Assembly: GCA_030704615.1 (NCBI GenBank)
Contig: CM060732.1
Span: 5,830,001 to 5,894,000 of the forward strand
Source of the DNA: Takakia lepidozioides
Taxonomy: Eukaryota > Streptophyta > Takakiopsida > Takakiales > Takakiaceae
Length of the DNA stretch: 64,000 bases
Reading direction: 5' to 3'
The notes beneath the pieces are model-generated. The model worked only from the letters and a program-made list of their open reading frames with translations, ran no database searches and was not told the origin of the DNA. Positions 42,845 through 53,810 of this stretch are shown in pieces; within the stretch, counting starts at the first letter, position 1; every line of letters starts with the position of its first letter. The translations under genes and the position numbers were made by a program.

Positions 42845-45800
42845 TTATAGTAGAACATCTTGGGGGCTCAATCCTGGTGAATGTATGAAGTGATGAGTTG
42901 TGGAATTACACCGGAGTCTCTTTAGGTACATGTAGTACAGATGCTTGCAAGGGCAGTATGATGCCCCCTTGTTCGCCATGATCTGGAAGTCGGTGCAATT
43001 GCAGGTGGGTAATTCTGAAATGGTAATGGTGTACACCTCATTGCGGACAGCTGAGCCTGCCGTGGCCATCTGATACACACGCCTGAAGCCTGGTGGGGGC
43101 ACTTTTGTTGAGCTCTGGATTGTACAGTTCATCCGAAGTGTATTCCCCATCCTTGTCTCGTTCACTTTTGAGGGAGGTCGCCGCCTCTTCGGTTTCCCCC
43201 AACAGTGTGTAGGATGCTTAAAGTTGTCGCATCCCATTGTTCTTGCTCTCATAGGGGTCGATGGTGGAGGTTGTGGAAGCGGAAATGGCTGTCTGGGGAC
43301 GTCAGTGCGCTGCACCATCCGAAATCCTGCGGCAGTAAGGGCGTCGGCCTCAACCTGACTCAGATCGCATCCTAGTTCCACTGGCCACACCGGGGGAGCC
43401 TCTGGCATTGTTTGTATGCCATACTTGGGCTTTCCATACACGCAAGTCATACTGTCATGCCTGCAGAACCAAACTGGGTAGTTGTCGCCTCCGCAAACTT
43501 TGCATGGACAAATCTTCCTGTAAAAGTAGGAGCAGGGATAGCCCCATCTGGATTCCTCCTTATTATCTCTAAACAACGTTGTCGTGTATCCACTCGAATT
43601 GCGGAACACCTGCCTCGAAACGCCGGCCTTGTGCGAGCAATTCTCCACTATGACGCAGACATAGTCGTCTCCACAATGGCTTGGCCATACTGCATAATAG
43701 CGGGCGGAATCTGGGGCAAGCGAGTGGTGGGAATTTCTCGCATGGAATCCCCGCTTGAAGGCGATGGCGATCTGGAAACTCTTGGGCTTCCACTGCTGGA
43801 AGACACATTGTGCGGCAACATGACAGGACCTCGAGGTGCTGTCCGAATGTTCCTGTCGGATCTCCAAGAATCCTCTTTGCACCCGAGTTCCTCTTCAATC
43901 CTCTGCCTCACAGGGCGAGTACGGACGTCCCCCTCTAGGTGTTCACCTCTGCGGAGCAGAGGCGTCCCTTTGATCTTCTCTCGCAATGTTGTCGCCCATT
44001 TCAGTGGATTCTTCGACCTCGAAGCTGTTCGTACCAACAATTCCTCCCTGTCCGGCCCAAAGCCCCATTGTTTCGCGCTCAGGATCTTGTAGTACCTGGC
44101 TTGCTGCATGATTGCTCTGTCGACGTCCTCCATTGTGGCCGTCACTACGTCCACCAGATGTGCGGCAGAAGACGCTCGCCAGGAGGAGTGGACTGATTCT
44201 GCCATATTCGTGTTCGGCATGTCCATGTCGGAATCCAGGCACCGCTCCTACAAAGACAGAAACAATGGTGAGGGAAAAATGGAAAGGTCCGTAATAGAAC
44301 GACAATTGCAGGAAAAGTCTGGCATCATACCTCTCGACTTTGGTTTGTGATCTGATTGAAGTACTGTCGATACCGATGCCACCACCCCAACCAGCTGTGC
44401 AAGGCTCCCAGATTGGTTGTCTCCACTGCACCTGACGTGTTCCACCAAGCCTCGATGATAACAAACTTAACCTTCGCGTCATCAAATGTGGGTGCATCTT
44501 TCCACGCCGTACAAAGGATACGGTGTTCAACTTGGAATGAGGTAGCAACAAATTTGGTAGTGTAATGAGATAGACTCTGCATCCAATGGAAATCCACATG
44601 ATCTCTCTTTCCCCTCCATTGGAACATTGGGGTCCTCACCGTACACACGCCACACCGCTGCCCAGTTGGCCTGAGCGTTGTCGGCCATGAATCCCCTGAA
44701 ATTGGGCTCTGGCAAACCCGCTCTTGCCATCTGCTCGTTTATGCCCTCCCATAAATGCATCTCCGACTGTGTGTCCTCCCCTTTCATCTCGCAGATTGCA
44801 ATCGTCATGAGCCTCTTGGAGTGATAGTCATAAACATGCGCACCCATAGTCACCCACTGATGGTTTGTAATTCGCTTGATGTGGTCAAACATCACCCAAG
44901 CATTTGACAAGTTTCCAGTTGTCATGCGAGTGACCAAGTCGACTCCACTCCCAGACCCACACGTTGACATTTAAAAAATGTAACAACGATCGGATTTGCT
45001 GCCTTGCCCTGGAAACCTGCTACCTTGGATGTAGTCATATCCAATCCTTCGTTTCACCTCCAGGATTGAGTGCATGTCTGACCCCCGGCCGAACTCCTGC
45101 TTGCAAGTTACGATGTGATTCCGCACATTCGGACTACAAACGTGCGAGATAGACTCCAACAGGTCAAGCATCTCTTCTTCGTTCAAGGGCACTCGGTCCT
45201 TTCCATCTTCAGATATGATTTTGCCAAGAGCAATCTTGTGGGCTGCCTTGAGCTGAATATGCTTTGGTCTGGCTCCGGGGCTCAATTTCACCTCCTCTTT
45301 TATGATGTCGTGTGCTTCCTGCACAGCCTCCCGGATGTTGTCGCTTGCCAAGGGGTGGCAGTGGACCCCAACGTGTATGTAAGCTCTAATCAAGTCCGGG
45401 AGCAAATGGATTACATAATATTGCTTGGCTCTGCACATAGACATGCACGTTGGTGGTTCTTTGCAATGTGCGCACTTGAAAGTACCCGCCGGAGCTTGGC
45501 TCGATCAATGTTTATTTACATCCCCGAGGCTTTGTTTGACGAAGTAACAGGTGGAAACTCGAAGATCACATTACCATCGACTTCGGGAGGCAGATACGTT
45601 ACCTTCCTGACTAAAAATTTGGCATAGTCCAGAGCAGCTAGCTCGGAGCGAGAACCATTGAGGTGATGTTGCCCTAAGAGCTGCACAATGGAGCGGGTTG
45701 GAGTTATGCTCAAGGGTACATGCGTAGCACCTGCAGAGACGTCCATGTCGGATTTGAACGACCGTGTGGAGGACATGGGGGCCTCAATGCACTCATCTTC

Positions 45801-45989
45801 CTCGTCGGAAACGTCGAATACCTCCACACGAGAAGCTATGGAGGGTCTTGACGGTCCAGGTCGGGAATGATTATCGTTGCATACCTCTCTGTTGATAGTG
45901 GCCGCCTGTCGGTTTCCCGACTCCTTTGTGGATGGTGTCGGAAGTGACTGATTCGGAAAGGGAATGGGCATTCCCACAACTCGGTACAA
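42845..45989 (-). pseudogene. SWIM-type Mutator-like transposase
   Basis: On the minus strand, from 45989, the order is an acidic N terminus (VSDEEDECIEA) and KVTYLPPEVDGNVIFEFPPV, matching the plus-strand relative. Then come AYIHVGVHCHPLASDNIREA (45390-45330), the catalytic core with WVTMGAHVYDYHSKRLMTIA (candidate first Asp) and FRGFMADNAQANWAAVWRV (second Asp), and a helical region with NTNMAESVHSSWRASS (44220-44170). The SWIM finger CNCTDFQIMANKGASYCPCK lies at about 43000-42930. It ends near 42845. The pieces lie in different frames, so it is inactive, but all regions are present. Such proteins cut and join transposon ends. Confidence 0.75.
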
Positions 45990-46009
45990 GATGGTGTCTG
46001 ATGGGGGGA

Positions 46010-46690
46010 AAGAAAGAAAGAAGAAAAAAAAAAAAACCTATAAGTCGGCGCCGACTTATCGACTAAAAACAGAAAAAATCAGTGTGGGTTTAAAGTCGGC
46101 ACCAACTTTAACGATGGGAGAAAAACACAAAAAAGAAATTAAAAAAATAAAATAAGTCGGCACCGACTTATCTTCGACTATGAACATTAAAAATCAGTGT
46201 GTGTTTAAAGTCGGCACCGACTTAAACGATGGGAGAAAAAAGAAAAAGAAAAAAAAGAGAAAACTATAAGTCGGCGCCGACTTATCTTCGACTATGAACA
46301 CAAAAAATCAGTGTGGGTTTAAAGTTGGCACCGACTTTAACGATGGGAAAAAACACAAAAATAAAAATAAAATAAATAAATAAGTCAGCACCGACTTATA
46401 TTCGACTATGAACATTAAAAATCAATGTGTGTTTAAAGTCGGCACCGACTTTAACGATGGGAGAGAAAAAAAAAAAAAAAACAAAAAAAAAACTATAAGT
46501 CGGCGCCGACTTATCTTTGACTATGAACACAAAAAATCAGTGTGGGTTTAAAGTCGGCACACTTTAACGATGGGAGAAAAAAAAACCGAAAAAAATAAAA
46601 AAATAAAAATCGGCGCCGACTTATTCACAAAAAATCAGTTTTTTCTTTAAAAAAAAAAGAAAAACCTATAAGTCGGCCGACTAAATCAAG
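46010..46690 (+). repeat. Palindrome-bearing satellite array, forward arm
   Basis: About six units of ~113 bp start near 46038, 46152, 46265, 46378, 46493 and 46605. Each carries ATAAGTCGGCGCCGACTTAT (or a CACCG form), then AACACAAAAAATCAGTGTGGG, then TTTAAAGTCGGCACCGACTTTAA and CGATGGGAG. Odd and even units differ consistently (GCGCCG with GTGGGT, against GCACCG with GTGTGT), which suggests a ~227-bp dimer as the unit of spread. The last units are eroded. Confidence 0.85.
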
Positions 46691-46769
46691 ATTCTAGAGC
46701 AAATACTATATTTCATCCAAATAATGTTGTTTTTATCTTTGCTCATGAATATTTTTGCTCATGCTCATG

Positions 46770-47560
46770 GGTATAAAGTTCCCATCGTTAAAGTTGGTGC
46801 CGACTTTAAACCCAAGCCCGTTTTTTTATGTTCATAATTGAGGATAGTTTTTTACTTTTTACTTTTTTTTTTGGCTCCTTTGGTTAAAAGTTGGTGCTGA
46901 CTTTGGACCCAAGCTGATTTTTCCAGTTCGTAATCGAGGATAAGTCGGCACCAACTAATAGTTTTTATTAATTTATTAATTCTTGTTTTGGCTCCTTTGG
47001 TTTAAGTCGGTGCCATTTTTAAACCTAAGCTGATTTTTGGGGTTCATAATCGAGGATAAGTCGGCGCCGACTAATAGTGTTTTTAAAATAATAATAATAA
47101 TAATAATAATAATTCTGGCTCCTTTGGTTATAGTCGGTGCCGACTTTAAACCCAAGCTGATTTTTTTGTATTCATAATCGTTTTATTTTTATTTATTTAT
47201 TTTTATTTTAAAATTAATTAATTTTTTTGGCTCCCTTGGTTAAAGTCGGTGCCAACCTTAAACCCGAACTGATTTTTTGTGTTCATAGTCGTAGATAAGT
47301 CGGCGCCGACTAATTGTTTTTTTTTGTTTTTTTTTTCCTCCCATCGTTAAAGTCGGTGCCGGCTTTAAATCCAAACTGTTATTTTGTGTTCATAGTTGAA
47401 GATAAGTCGGCGCCGACTACTAGTTTATTTATTTATTTATTTATTCCCATTCTCTGATGAACTTAAACCCAAACTGATTTTTTGTGTTTATAGTCGAAGA
47501 TAAGTCGACGCCGACTAATAGATTCATATTTTCTTAAAACTATTTACCTCTCTGATGAAC
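46770..47560 (-). repeat. Palindrome-bearing satellite array, inverted arm
   Basis: The same unit occurs in reverse orientation: CCATCGTTAAAGT(C/T)GGTGCCGACTTTAAACCCAA followed by GATAAGTCGGCGCCGACTAATAG. About seven copies start near 46781, 46874, 46992, 47108, 47232, 47339 and 47446. This arm is more diverged; CTCCTTTGGTTAAAGTC replaces CCCATCGTTAAAGTC in several units. It faces the forward arm across a short AT-rich centre. Confidence 0.8.
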
Positions 47561-48731
47561 ATGTATGAGTTCAAAGAACCAATATGTTTGCATGGAACAA
47601 TTTCTTTTCTCTTGGGCACTTGTAGTTTTTAAGTTTGTCCTCGCGACATAATGCAGAAATGATTGTTAAATATGAAGGTGCTTCAGCCCGGTGTGGAAGC
47701 CTCTAGTTGCGCATAATCATCACCACGAATGTTGGTTTCAGAAAAAAAGGGTGTACAAGGCGGTTTGGTGAAAACAAGATTTTGGTTTGGAGTGTGTTTC
47801 CAAACGGGTTTCTGTAAATGGTTGGAGTACAAAAGTTAGCAACCATTAAGAAGCCTTCGAATGCGCATCATTGTCTTAATTTCCATGCCTTTCATATATA
47901 TTAGATGAACAATCTGAGGGTAAACTCGGGATAATCAGCCTTCATGGGACGTCCGCAATGAGGTTTGCAGATGCAACTACCCAGATTACAAGCAGAAAGT
48001 GAGGGCTGAAAACAAGGTTGGTCAGACCTAGGTAGTCCCAAGATGGTGTTTGTTTGACCTACGAGGGATTGCTTAGGTTTATCCTACATTTCTGATCTCC
48101 AGCTTTTGTAAGCACTGGCACATAACAAACTCGTAGATACTGAGCTATGGGAGGAGTCAGAACGACAATCAAGTGTTGAAGCAAAGTTTGGAATTCTTGG
48201 AGTACCGAGCCCTAGTCTACTGAAGCCATAAAGTACCTCCGACAAATATCCAAATCAGTCAATCACTGGTCTGCTTATGTTGTGAAGACCGTTGCCATGA
48301 CATGACAGCAGCCATGCCGCAAAATTTTACACTCCATGTGCACACTCTTTCCCTCACATACAACCACACTTCATCTGTGTCCATTTCAAGAACAAATAGC
48401 TTTTTACTTTGTACTACTATGCACACAAACCACTCCATGTTGAACAAACATGGTCAAGACCTTACAACACACATAAGAAATTATAAGCACAATAGTAACC
48501 ATCCCTCCCAACCTAACATGAGAATATGTTCTGCTCCATTCAACTAAATCTATCACTAAACCTCACACACCATGAGTAAATAATAGATTCTTGCCTAACT
48601 TATCCAGCCTTAGTTCAATAGATTGTTGTGTCTGTCACAAATTAAGGCACTAGAGAAGTATGGTCCAGAAAGAGGCAATGCATACACCACTTCCTTTAAC
48701 CTCCCCCATCTACCTGGGTTAGTTGTCATTT
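47561..48731. other. No recognisable gene
   Basis: AT-rich sequence with only short ORFs. The methyltransferase-bearing element on the right would be expected to carry RT and integrase in this direction, but I see no RT or integrase motif in either strand here. Confidence 0.4.
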
Positions 48732-49780
48732 TTATACAGGTCCAGCTTTGAGTGGGGATGATATAGTTGGTGACAACCATAATATCCAACATTGCCCAAT
48801 AACGAATGTGGTGCTATAGTCTGTGGCGACTATAACCCTCATCTGCAGGCCACGGTCATAGGCGTTCCACCTCCTATTTCCGTGGACTGTTACCAAGATG
48901 TATGAAGTCGGCAGTTTTGGTTGCTGACCTCCACCTTTGAGGTGGTTCGGTGTAGGTTCAAGCGAGGATCGGGAACCTCTGCTCATGCTCATGCGCTCAC
49001 CGCTCATGCTCATGGATTTGCAACCCCCCAAGGGCGAATGTGGCTTCCCCACTCGATTGACCACCGCCAAAGGTGGACGGTCATCATGTCGCACCCTCTG
49101 TAGTTGCATCCCTTGGTCCAAAATGCCCTCAACCATGAGGTTGGGTGGCCGTTGAATAGAATCATAGGCTCTCTTGAGCAACTCTGGTGGAGCAAGATTG
49201 GTCCACCATAACCTAGGCCTATGTGCCCGTGACCCCACTGCAGTTGCATCCAATAATACAGCTGGTCCAATCCAAGACCGCACCTGATGCACACTAGCCA
49301 TAACCCTGGCCCGAGAATCCCCCATAAGAGGAACATTCTCCAAGATGTAGGTTGGAGGTTGCACTTGCCTCGTCTGCAAGTCACGCAACACTCGTAATAT
49401 GTCCCAAAACAAATGCAACCTTGCATTATGTAAGCCATTCCCATGACCTGCGGGATAGTGTACTCCTTGGCAAGGTCATCCAGCTATCACCAAATCAATG
49501 GCACCATGCCGGCCCAAATCATCCGCCCCCAACAAGATAATGTCTGTTGACAAGGCTTTTTGGTACCCTTTAATTGCTGAGAGAGGCAGCAACTCAGGGT
49601 ACTGGTGTGTGAGCAAGACAACTTGGCGCATAGAATACGCCGAGCTATTTCATCTTTCTCCACATACAAGTACTTTCGTACTTTAATCCCAACTTGCAAC
49701 ACTCTTGCAAGCCCAGTGCTCATGCCTCCAAACAGGTCTAGCAAACAAATCCTTGAGTCAGGTGGTTGCCAGGTAATGGA
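48732..49780 (-). pseudogene. DNMT3-like cytosine-5 DNA methyltransferase domain
   Basis: Motif I is ICLLDLFGGMSTGLARVLQV (about 49750-49690), the S-adenosylmethionine loop. It is followed by a Glu strand, YLYVEKDEIARRI. DLVIAG then PCQGV (about 49490-49463) is motif IV with the catalytic Cys. LFWDILRVLRDL follows, then ENVPLMG (49340-49320, motif VI) and AVGSRAHRPRLWWTNL (about 49240-49190, motif VIII). TGL...GI.V..Y...E and ENV..MG....R resemble DNMT3 more than DNMT1 or CMT. Motifs IX and X are not clear: the C-terminal part is interrupted by ATGAGC repeats (KSMSMSGERMSMS). A frameshift near 49615 and a TGA at 49476-49478, where Trp fits, break it. Confidence 0.8.
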
Positions 49781-51280
49781 CACTGTGTCCAATGGAGCTA
49801 ATTGAGGAGGACCAGGTGATGTCACTGAATTCTCCTCGCCCACCAGTGGAAAGGCCTCCTGCCAGGTTAGTTGCACACACTCGTCTGCTACTCGATGCAA
49901 ATTCCCAACTGTACCCCACAGTGAGCTATGCACAGGCACATGAGGAAGCAACTCAGCCTTGTATGCCAATTGCTTGTCCTCATCAGGTGGTGGCCTATCA
50001 TTTGCATGGCTATTGCCCTCCAAGAGCTCACCATCCCGAGCCACCACCCCTGAGAATGCACTCAATGTGGGCATCATGTTCCTATGATCCACCGCTACAT
50101 TCCTAATAAATCGCACTGGGAGCAGTGCATGTCGGCCATCCCCTGACTGCCACTCCGGCTTGTAGGATGTCGTTTCTTTCCAAAAGTCCAGAGTAAATCC
50201 CATGGGGTACAACACCGCCCCACCAACAAGCACATTGTCTGACATCGCGTCCGTAACAATGCCTTTGGCTTTCATGACTGAGCCATCCGTAGGACGATGT
50301 GGCTGTAGTCGAATGAAGAGCTCATGGCGTGTGATCCCTCGCGCCTTCTCTGAACCACCTAAAGACGTCTGAATCTGGAAAGGACAAGGCTCCAAATCCG
50401 TCTCTGTAAGGCCCAAGCCTGCAATTGCCGCTCTCCCCAACATCAATGGTTGAGCTCCCGAGTCCAACAAGACTCGCAGTGGCCTATACCTCCTCCCGGT
50501 TGGGCCACCCAACTGAAACACTCCATCCTGATTGTCCACCAGGACTACCCCAGGAGTCGCCATGCTGTGCTCAATGGCTGGCCTAGCTGACAACTCCTGC
50601 AGCCTTGCAGCTACCGCTTGCCATGACGCAGCTGTGGCTGACTTCACTCTCAAATCCATGACATCCATAGACTGCACCTTATCTGCTATCCCCGCAGATA
50701 CTGCCGATGCATCACCACTCTCACAGAGTCTAGCTGCTAGTCTGAAAACAACAGTTGGCCGAATCCCCGACATTGTAATTGTCATTGCAGAAAACAATGG
50801 AGCTTGACAAATTGCTGTAGCCGCCCCCAACAATGTACTGGCTGCACCTTGCTTTGCAGCATCACCCACTGGCATTTTTCGAGCCACACCAACTCTCCCC
50901 AGTGGCACTCTTGGCTCTACCTCTGACACGCTTGGACGAGCCGGCACCATCGATGGTGTGGTTGGCACTGTCTCGGCCAATGTGAAAGACTGGGAAAGCC
51001 TTGTTTGTCGACTTGCTTCCCCTCTCTGTGGATCATAATCCACATCCGCTCCCATTGGCTCAGGAGCACGAGTTGCTGCTCGAGTGACAGCAACTGCAGA
51101 GTCCACATGCAATGGCCCTGCAAGTGCGGCTCCACACATGAAGCCTATACCAATCTGGTCTTCCCTAGGCATAGGAGGTTGTGCAGGTGTGGCTTGAACC
51201 TCAGGTCTTGGAGCTGGCGCAACATGAGTAGTTGCCATGACAACAAGACATTGTTCTAGCTGGGCAAGCCTATCCACCAT
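49781..51280 (-). CDS. Retroelement aspartic protease with linker
   Basis: This is the N-terminal 500 codons of a 597-codon frame (51280-49487) that runs into the methyltransferase. It begins MVDRLAQLEQCLVVMATTHV, although the frame is open further upstream through the zinc-knuckle region. A proline/alanine linker leads to the protease at about residues 265-400, with PLRVLLDSGAQPLMLGRAAI (DSG active site) and a later DNVLVGGAVLYPMGF strand. Between protease and methyltransferase lies a ~110-residue linker. A retroviral-type protease fused directly upstream of a methyltransferase replaces the usual protease-RT order. Confidence 0.7.
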
Positions 51281-51439
51281 GCCTTGGTCATGACCTTGAT
51301 CTTGACCCTGTGCTCCTTGGTTTTGGTTACGACCTCCATCACGACCTCTACCTCCTCTACCTCTCTGGACTACATTGCCTTGTCATCGGCCACCATTGTT
51401 CCCTTGGAACTGACTTGGCCATAGCTCAGGATGCAAGTC

Positions 51440-51570
51440 ATAACAATGGGCCTCATCATGCCCATACTTGCCACAATGCCCACACTGTAGTTGTGTAGGC
51501 TGTGCCTATGCCGACCCTTTGCCTCTCTCTGGGCAATCTTTTTTCACATGTGGTCCTCCACAATCCCAAC
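51440..51570 (-). pseudogene. Two CCHC zinc knuckles of gag
   Basis: CWDCGGPHVKKDC (CX2CX3HX4C) and CGHCGKYGHDEAHC (CX2CX4HX4C) lie about 20 residues apart in one frame, with a TAG between them (near 51510). Such knuckles bind the element RNA. Confidence 0.75.
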
Positions 51571-51628
51571 ATGACACACTTGGCTGTTGCTGGCCTGAGA
51601 ATGAAGGAAGAGACCTCTGCATCTGAGA

Positions 51629-52422
51629 TCATCTCTGACCTTCCCTGGGCTTCGTCTGAACCCCCTTGTTGCTTTGAGCGCATTGGGGTAGTGGTTGTTG
51701 TGGGCTAAGAGCACCACTTTGTTGTGCCTCTTTGCTAAACCCCACCATAACCACTCGCTCTTTTACCATATTGAGCTCTATCCGCTCTGCTAGCAAAAAC
51801 ACATTTGTTAAGGTGGGTTGGGCCATTTGTAGGAGAGCTGCATCCCACACCCTTCTCCTAAGCTCTTTGTCCAAAATCCCATACCAAAATTGGACTGCCT
51901 GAGCTTCCATAACCCCTTGGGTTACATTTATCAAACGCCTCATACGAGTGTAAGCCTCCCGCAAACTCTCAGTAGGCTTGCGTTGGAACTCTTGCAAGCT
52001 CCGCAACTTCTCTGTCCTCACCCCCTGATAGTTCCTTCTCAACTCTTGAATAAACTCCACAACCGGGTTGAAGGCAGACAGCACAGGTGTTGGTGCTGCG
52101 GCAGGAGCTGGAGTGGATGTCCCAGCTCCTAATCCACTTGTTCCACTACTACTTGCAGAAGCTGCTAGTGTAGCTGCTGCTGTGGTCGTCGTGGATCTTG
52201 CCACTGTGCCTCTAGTGATAGAGACGTAATTAGGTGACCAATATTGTCGCTACTCCTCAATCTGTACCTCATGTCCTCGCCTAAATTCATGGTAATCATC
52301 CATGGGCGGCCCCTCAAGGTGCTGGAATAGCCCCTTCCACGCCATAGAGGACGTAAACAGTTGTGGATTGCGCATCTGCTACAAATCACACCAACTATCA
52401 AACTCAATCCCACTTGGGTCAT
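51629..52422 (-). pseudogene. Retrotransposon gag
   Basis: A Ser/Thr/Ala-rich N-terminal part precedes the Retrotrans_gag core: VEFIQELRRNYQGVRTEKLR, SLQEFQRKPTESLREAYTRM, RRLINVTQ and AQAVQFWYGILDKELRRRVW. A region before 52204 continues in another frame to about 52422 (YHEF, EVQI...). The open part is 191 codons. It ends at TGA 51629-51631, apparently from CGA, before the knuckles. It forms the particle shell in an active element. Confidence 0.75.
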
Positions 52423-52429
52423 TTTATAA

Positions 52430-52879
52430 ACTATGCGATATTGAACATACCGTCCCTGGACAACCGTTTAGGCGATAATTAATTCAAAATGAAAGTGCCT
52501 AATGCTTTTATGGAATTTTTTCAGATTTTGGCCTAATTGTTCGGAAACTATGGGACCAAAGTGCCTAATGCCCAAAAATTTCAGCAAAAAACTTTCAAGC
52601 CTCTTCTCATGTTGTTTGTAATAAGATGAAAATTTCATTGAACAAAAATCAATACAAATATATGCGTACGGAAATAACTTCCTACTTCCAATCTATTTGC
52701 GAAAACCTAATGGAGTATGGACTCATGAGGTGGGGCCGGCTAGGTGCAAGCTTGGAGGAGATTTGAGGTGGGCCTATCGGCATGGGACAAGGGGCCATGG
52801 GCATTGGGTTTCTATTTTGTATTTTTATTCTTAAGAAAATAAATGTTTTCTTTTCTCATGTACCTAATTCAAAAAACTT
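52430..52879. other. No recognisable gene
   Basis: AT-rich spacer. It starts just upstream of the gag of the minus-strand retroelement, where a 5' leader or LTR would be expected. I could not identify LTR ends or a primer site. Confidence 0.4.
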
Positions 52880-53780
52880 ATAGCATGAAGATGTCTAATG
52901 TGAGAAATGGTTTGAGAAACATGCCTAAGCAGTCTGTTTGGTTTTTAACCCCTAATGGACGAGGCGACCTGTTTTGGGTCGCGTCAGGGGCGCGTCAGAA
53001 ATCATCTACGATGGCAAATTGTTGGATGACATTGGATGAAAAAACTTTCTGAACAAAAGTTGTGCGCCTTGATGTCATGCACCTGCCCGTCTTTATGGCA
53101 CCCTAAAATAATAAAAGCCCTGTCGTCAGTAATTTTTTTAGTGTGCAGGGGTGCCCAAAATTGGTCGTCCAGCAGCTTTGACTTAGCGACGTGGCAGGCT
53201 GAAGGGGTGACAACAAGGCAAAAGTACAAATGGAAAAAAATGCAAATCTCTGCCTGAATTTTTGTTAGAATTCTGAATTTCTTTTTGGAGGTAGTAGTCC
53301 ATCATTCAAGGAACACTTTCACCGCAACAATTTTGATTCCAAGGAAATTTTGACCCCCTAAGCCTGAATTACATGTCATTTGAGCTCATGGTGTGTTTTG
53401 ACCCCCCTCTTTTTCCATACAAAGCAACCTTATCAAGATTTTGGAATTCTGCTTTGAAATTTTGGGGCAACATGCTTTAGGTGCCACATAATTGGAATCT
53501 GGATGGGGTCTTGTGAGGAAAAAATATTTTGTCGATCCAATTTCTTGGTCAAACCATTTTTCCACTCTAAATTTGGAGTGTACCCCAAATTTTGGGCTTG
53601 CAAATTTCTTATAATCTTCCAAATGACACGATGAAATGAGCTGAAATTTTCAGTGAAGCTGGATGAAGTAGGTAGCCTCCCATTCATTCGGTTCATCTCT
53701 GTGGATGTTAGTCTCCTGAGAGAGATACCCTCATCCACGAGGGTATGTCATGTTTTGGAGGGGACCCACCAAAAACTGCC
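52880..53780 (+). repeat. Divergent interspersed repeat, copy 1
   Basis: Several phrases recur in the same order at 62720-63400: CCCTAAAATAATAAAAGC.CTG (against CCCTGAAATATTAAAAGCTCTG), TTTGACTTAGCGACGTGG (against GTTGACTTGCCTACGTGA), GACCCCCCT...CATACAAAGCA, and TTTGAAATTTTGG followed by GCTTAGG..... and TTGGTCAAA. Identity is moderate. No protein is recognisable, so it is probably an old transposon. Confidence 0.5.
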
Positions 53781-53810
53781 TCGTCCGTTAGGGGCTAATA
53801 ATTATTAGGT

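Larger units (their letters stand above)
48732..52422 (-). mobile_element. Retroelement encoding gag-protease-DNA methyltransferase
   Basis: On the minus strand the order is gag (52422-51629), two CCHC zinc knuckles (51570-51440), aspartic protease (about 50490-50090) and a cytosine-5 methyltransferase (49760 to about 49200) in frame with the protease. Disruptions are few: TGA between gag and knuckle, TAG between the knuckles, a TGA after them, a frameshift near 49615 and a TGA just before the catalytic PCQ. RT, RNase H and integrase are missing. No LTRs or target duplications are identified, so the limits are those of the coding region. Confidence 0.75.

Noticed and set aside
46010-47560. 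CRISPR-like appearance of evenly spaced palindromic repeats
   Set aside because: The spacers are repeated too, the array inverts at its centre, and the surroundings are a plant-type eukaryotic genome, so it is a satellite.
47561-48731. RT/integrase expected downstream of the methyltransferase-bearing gag-protease
   Set aside because: I looked for YVDD/LDD, CNAP, HHCC and DQG-type motifs on both strands and found none.
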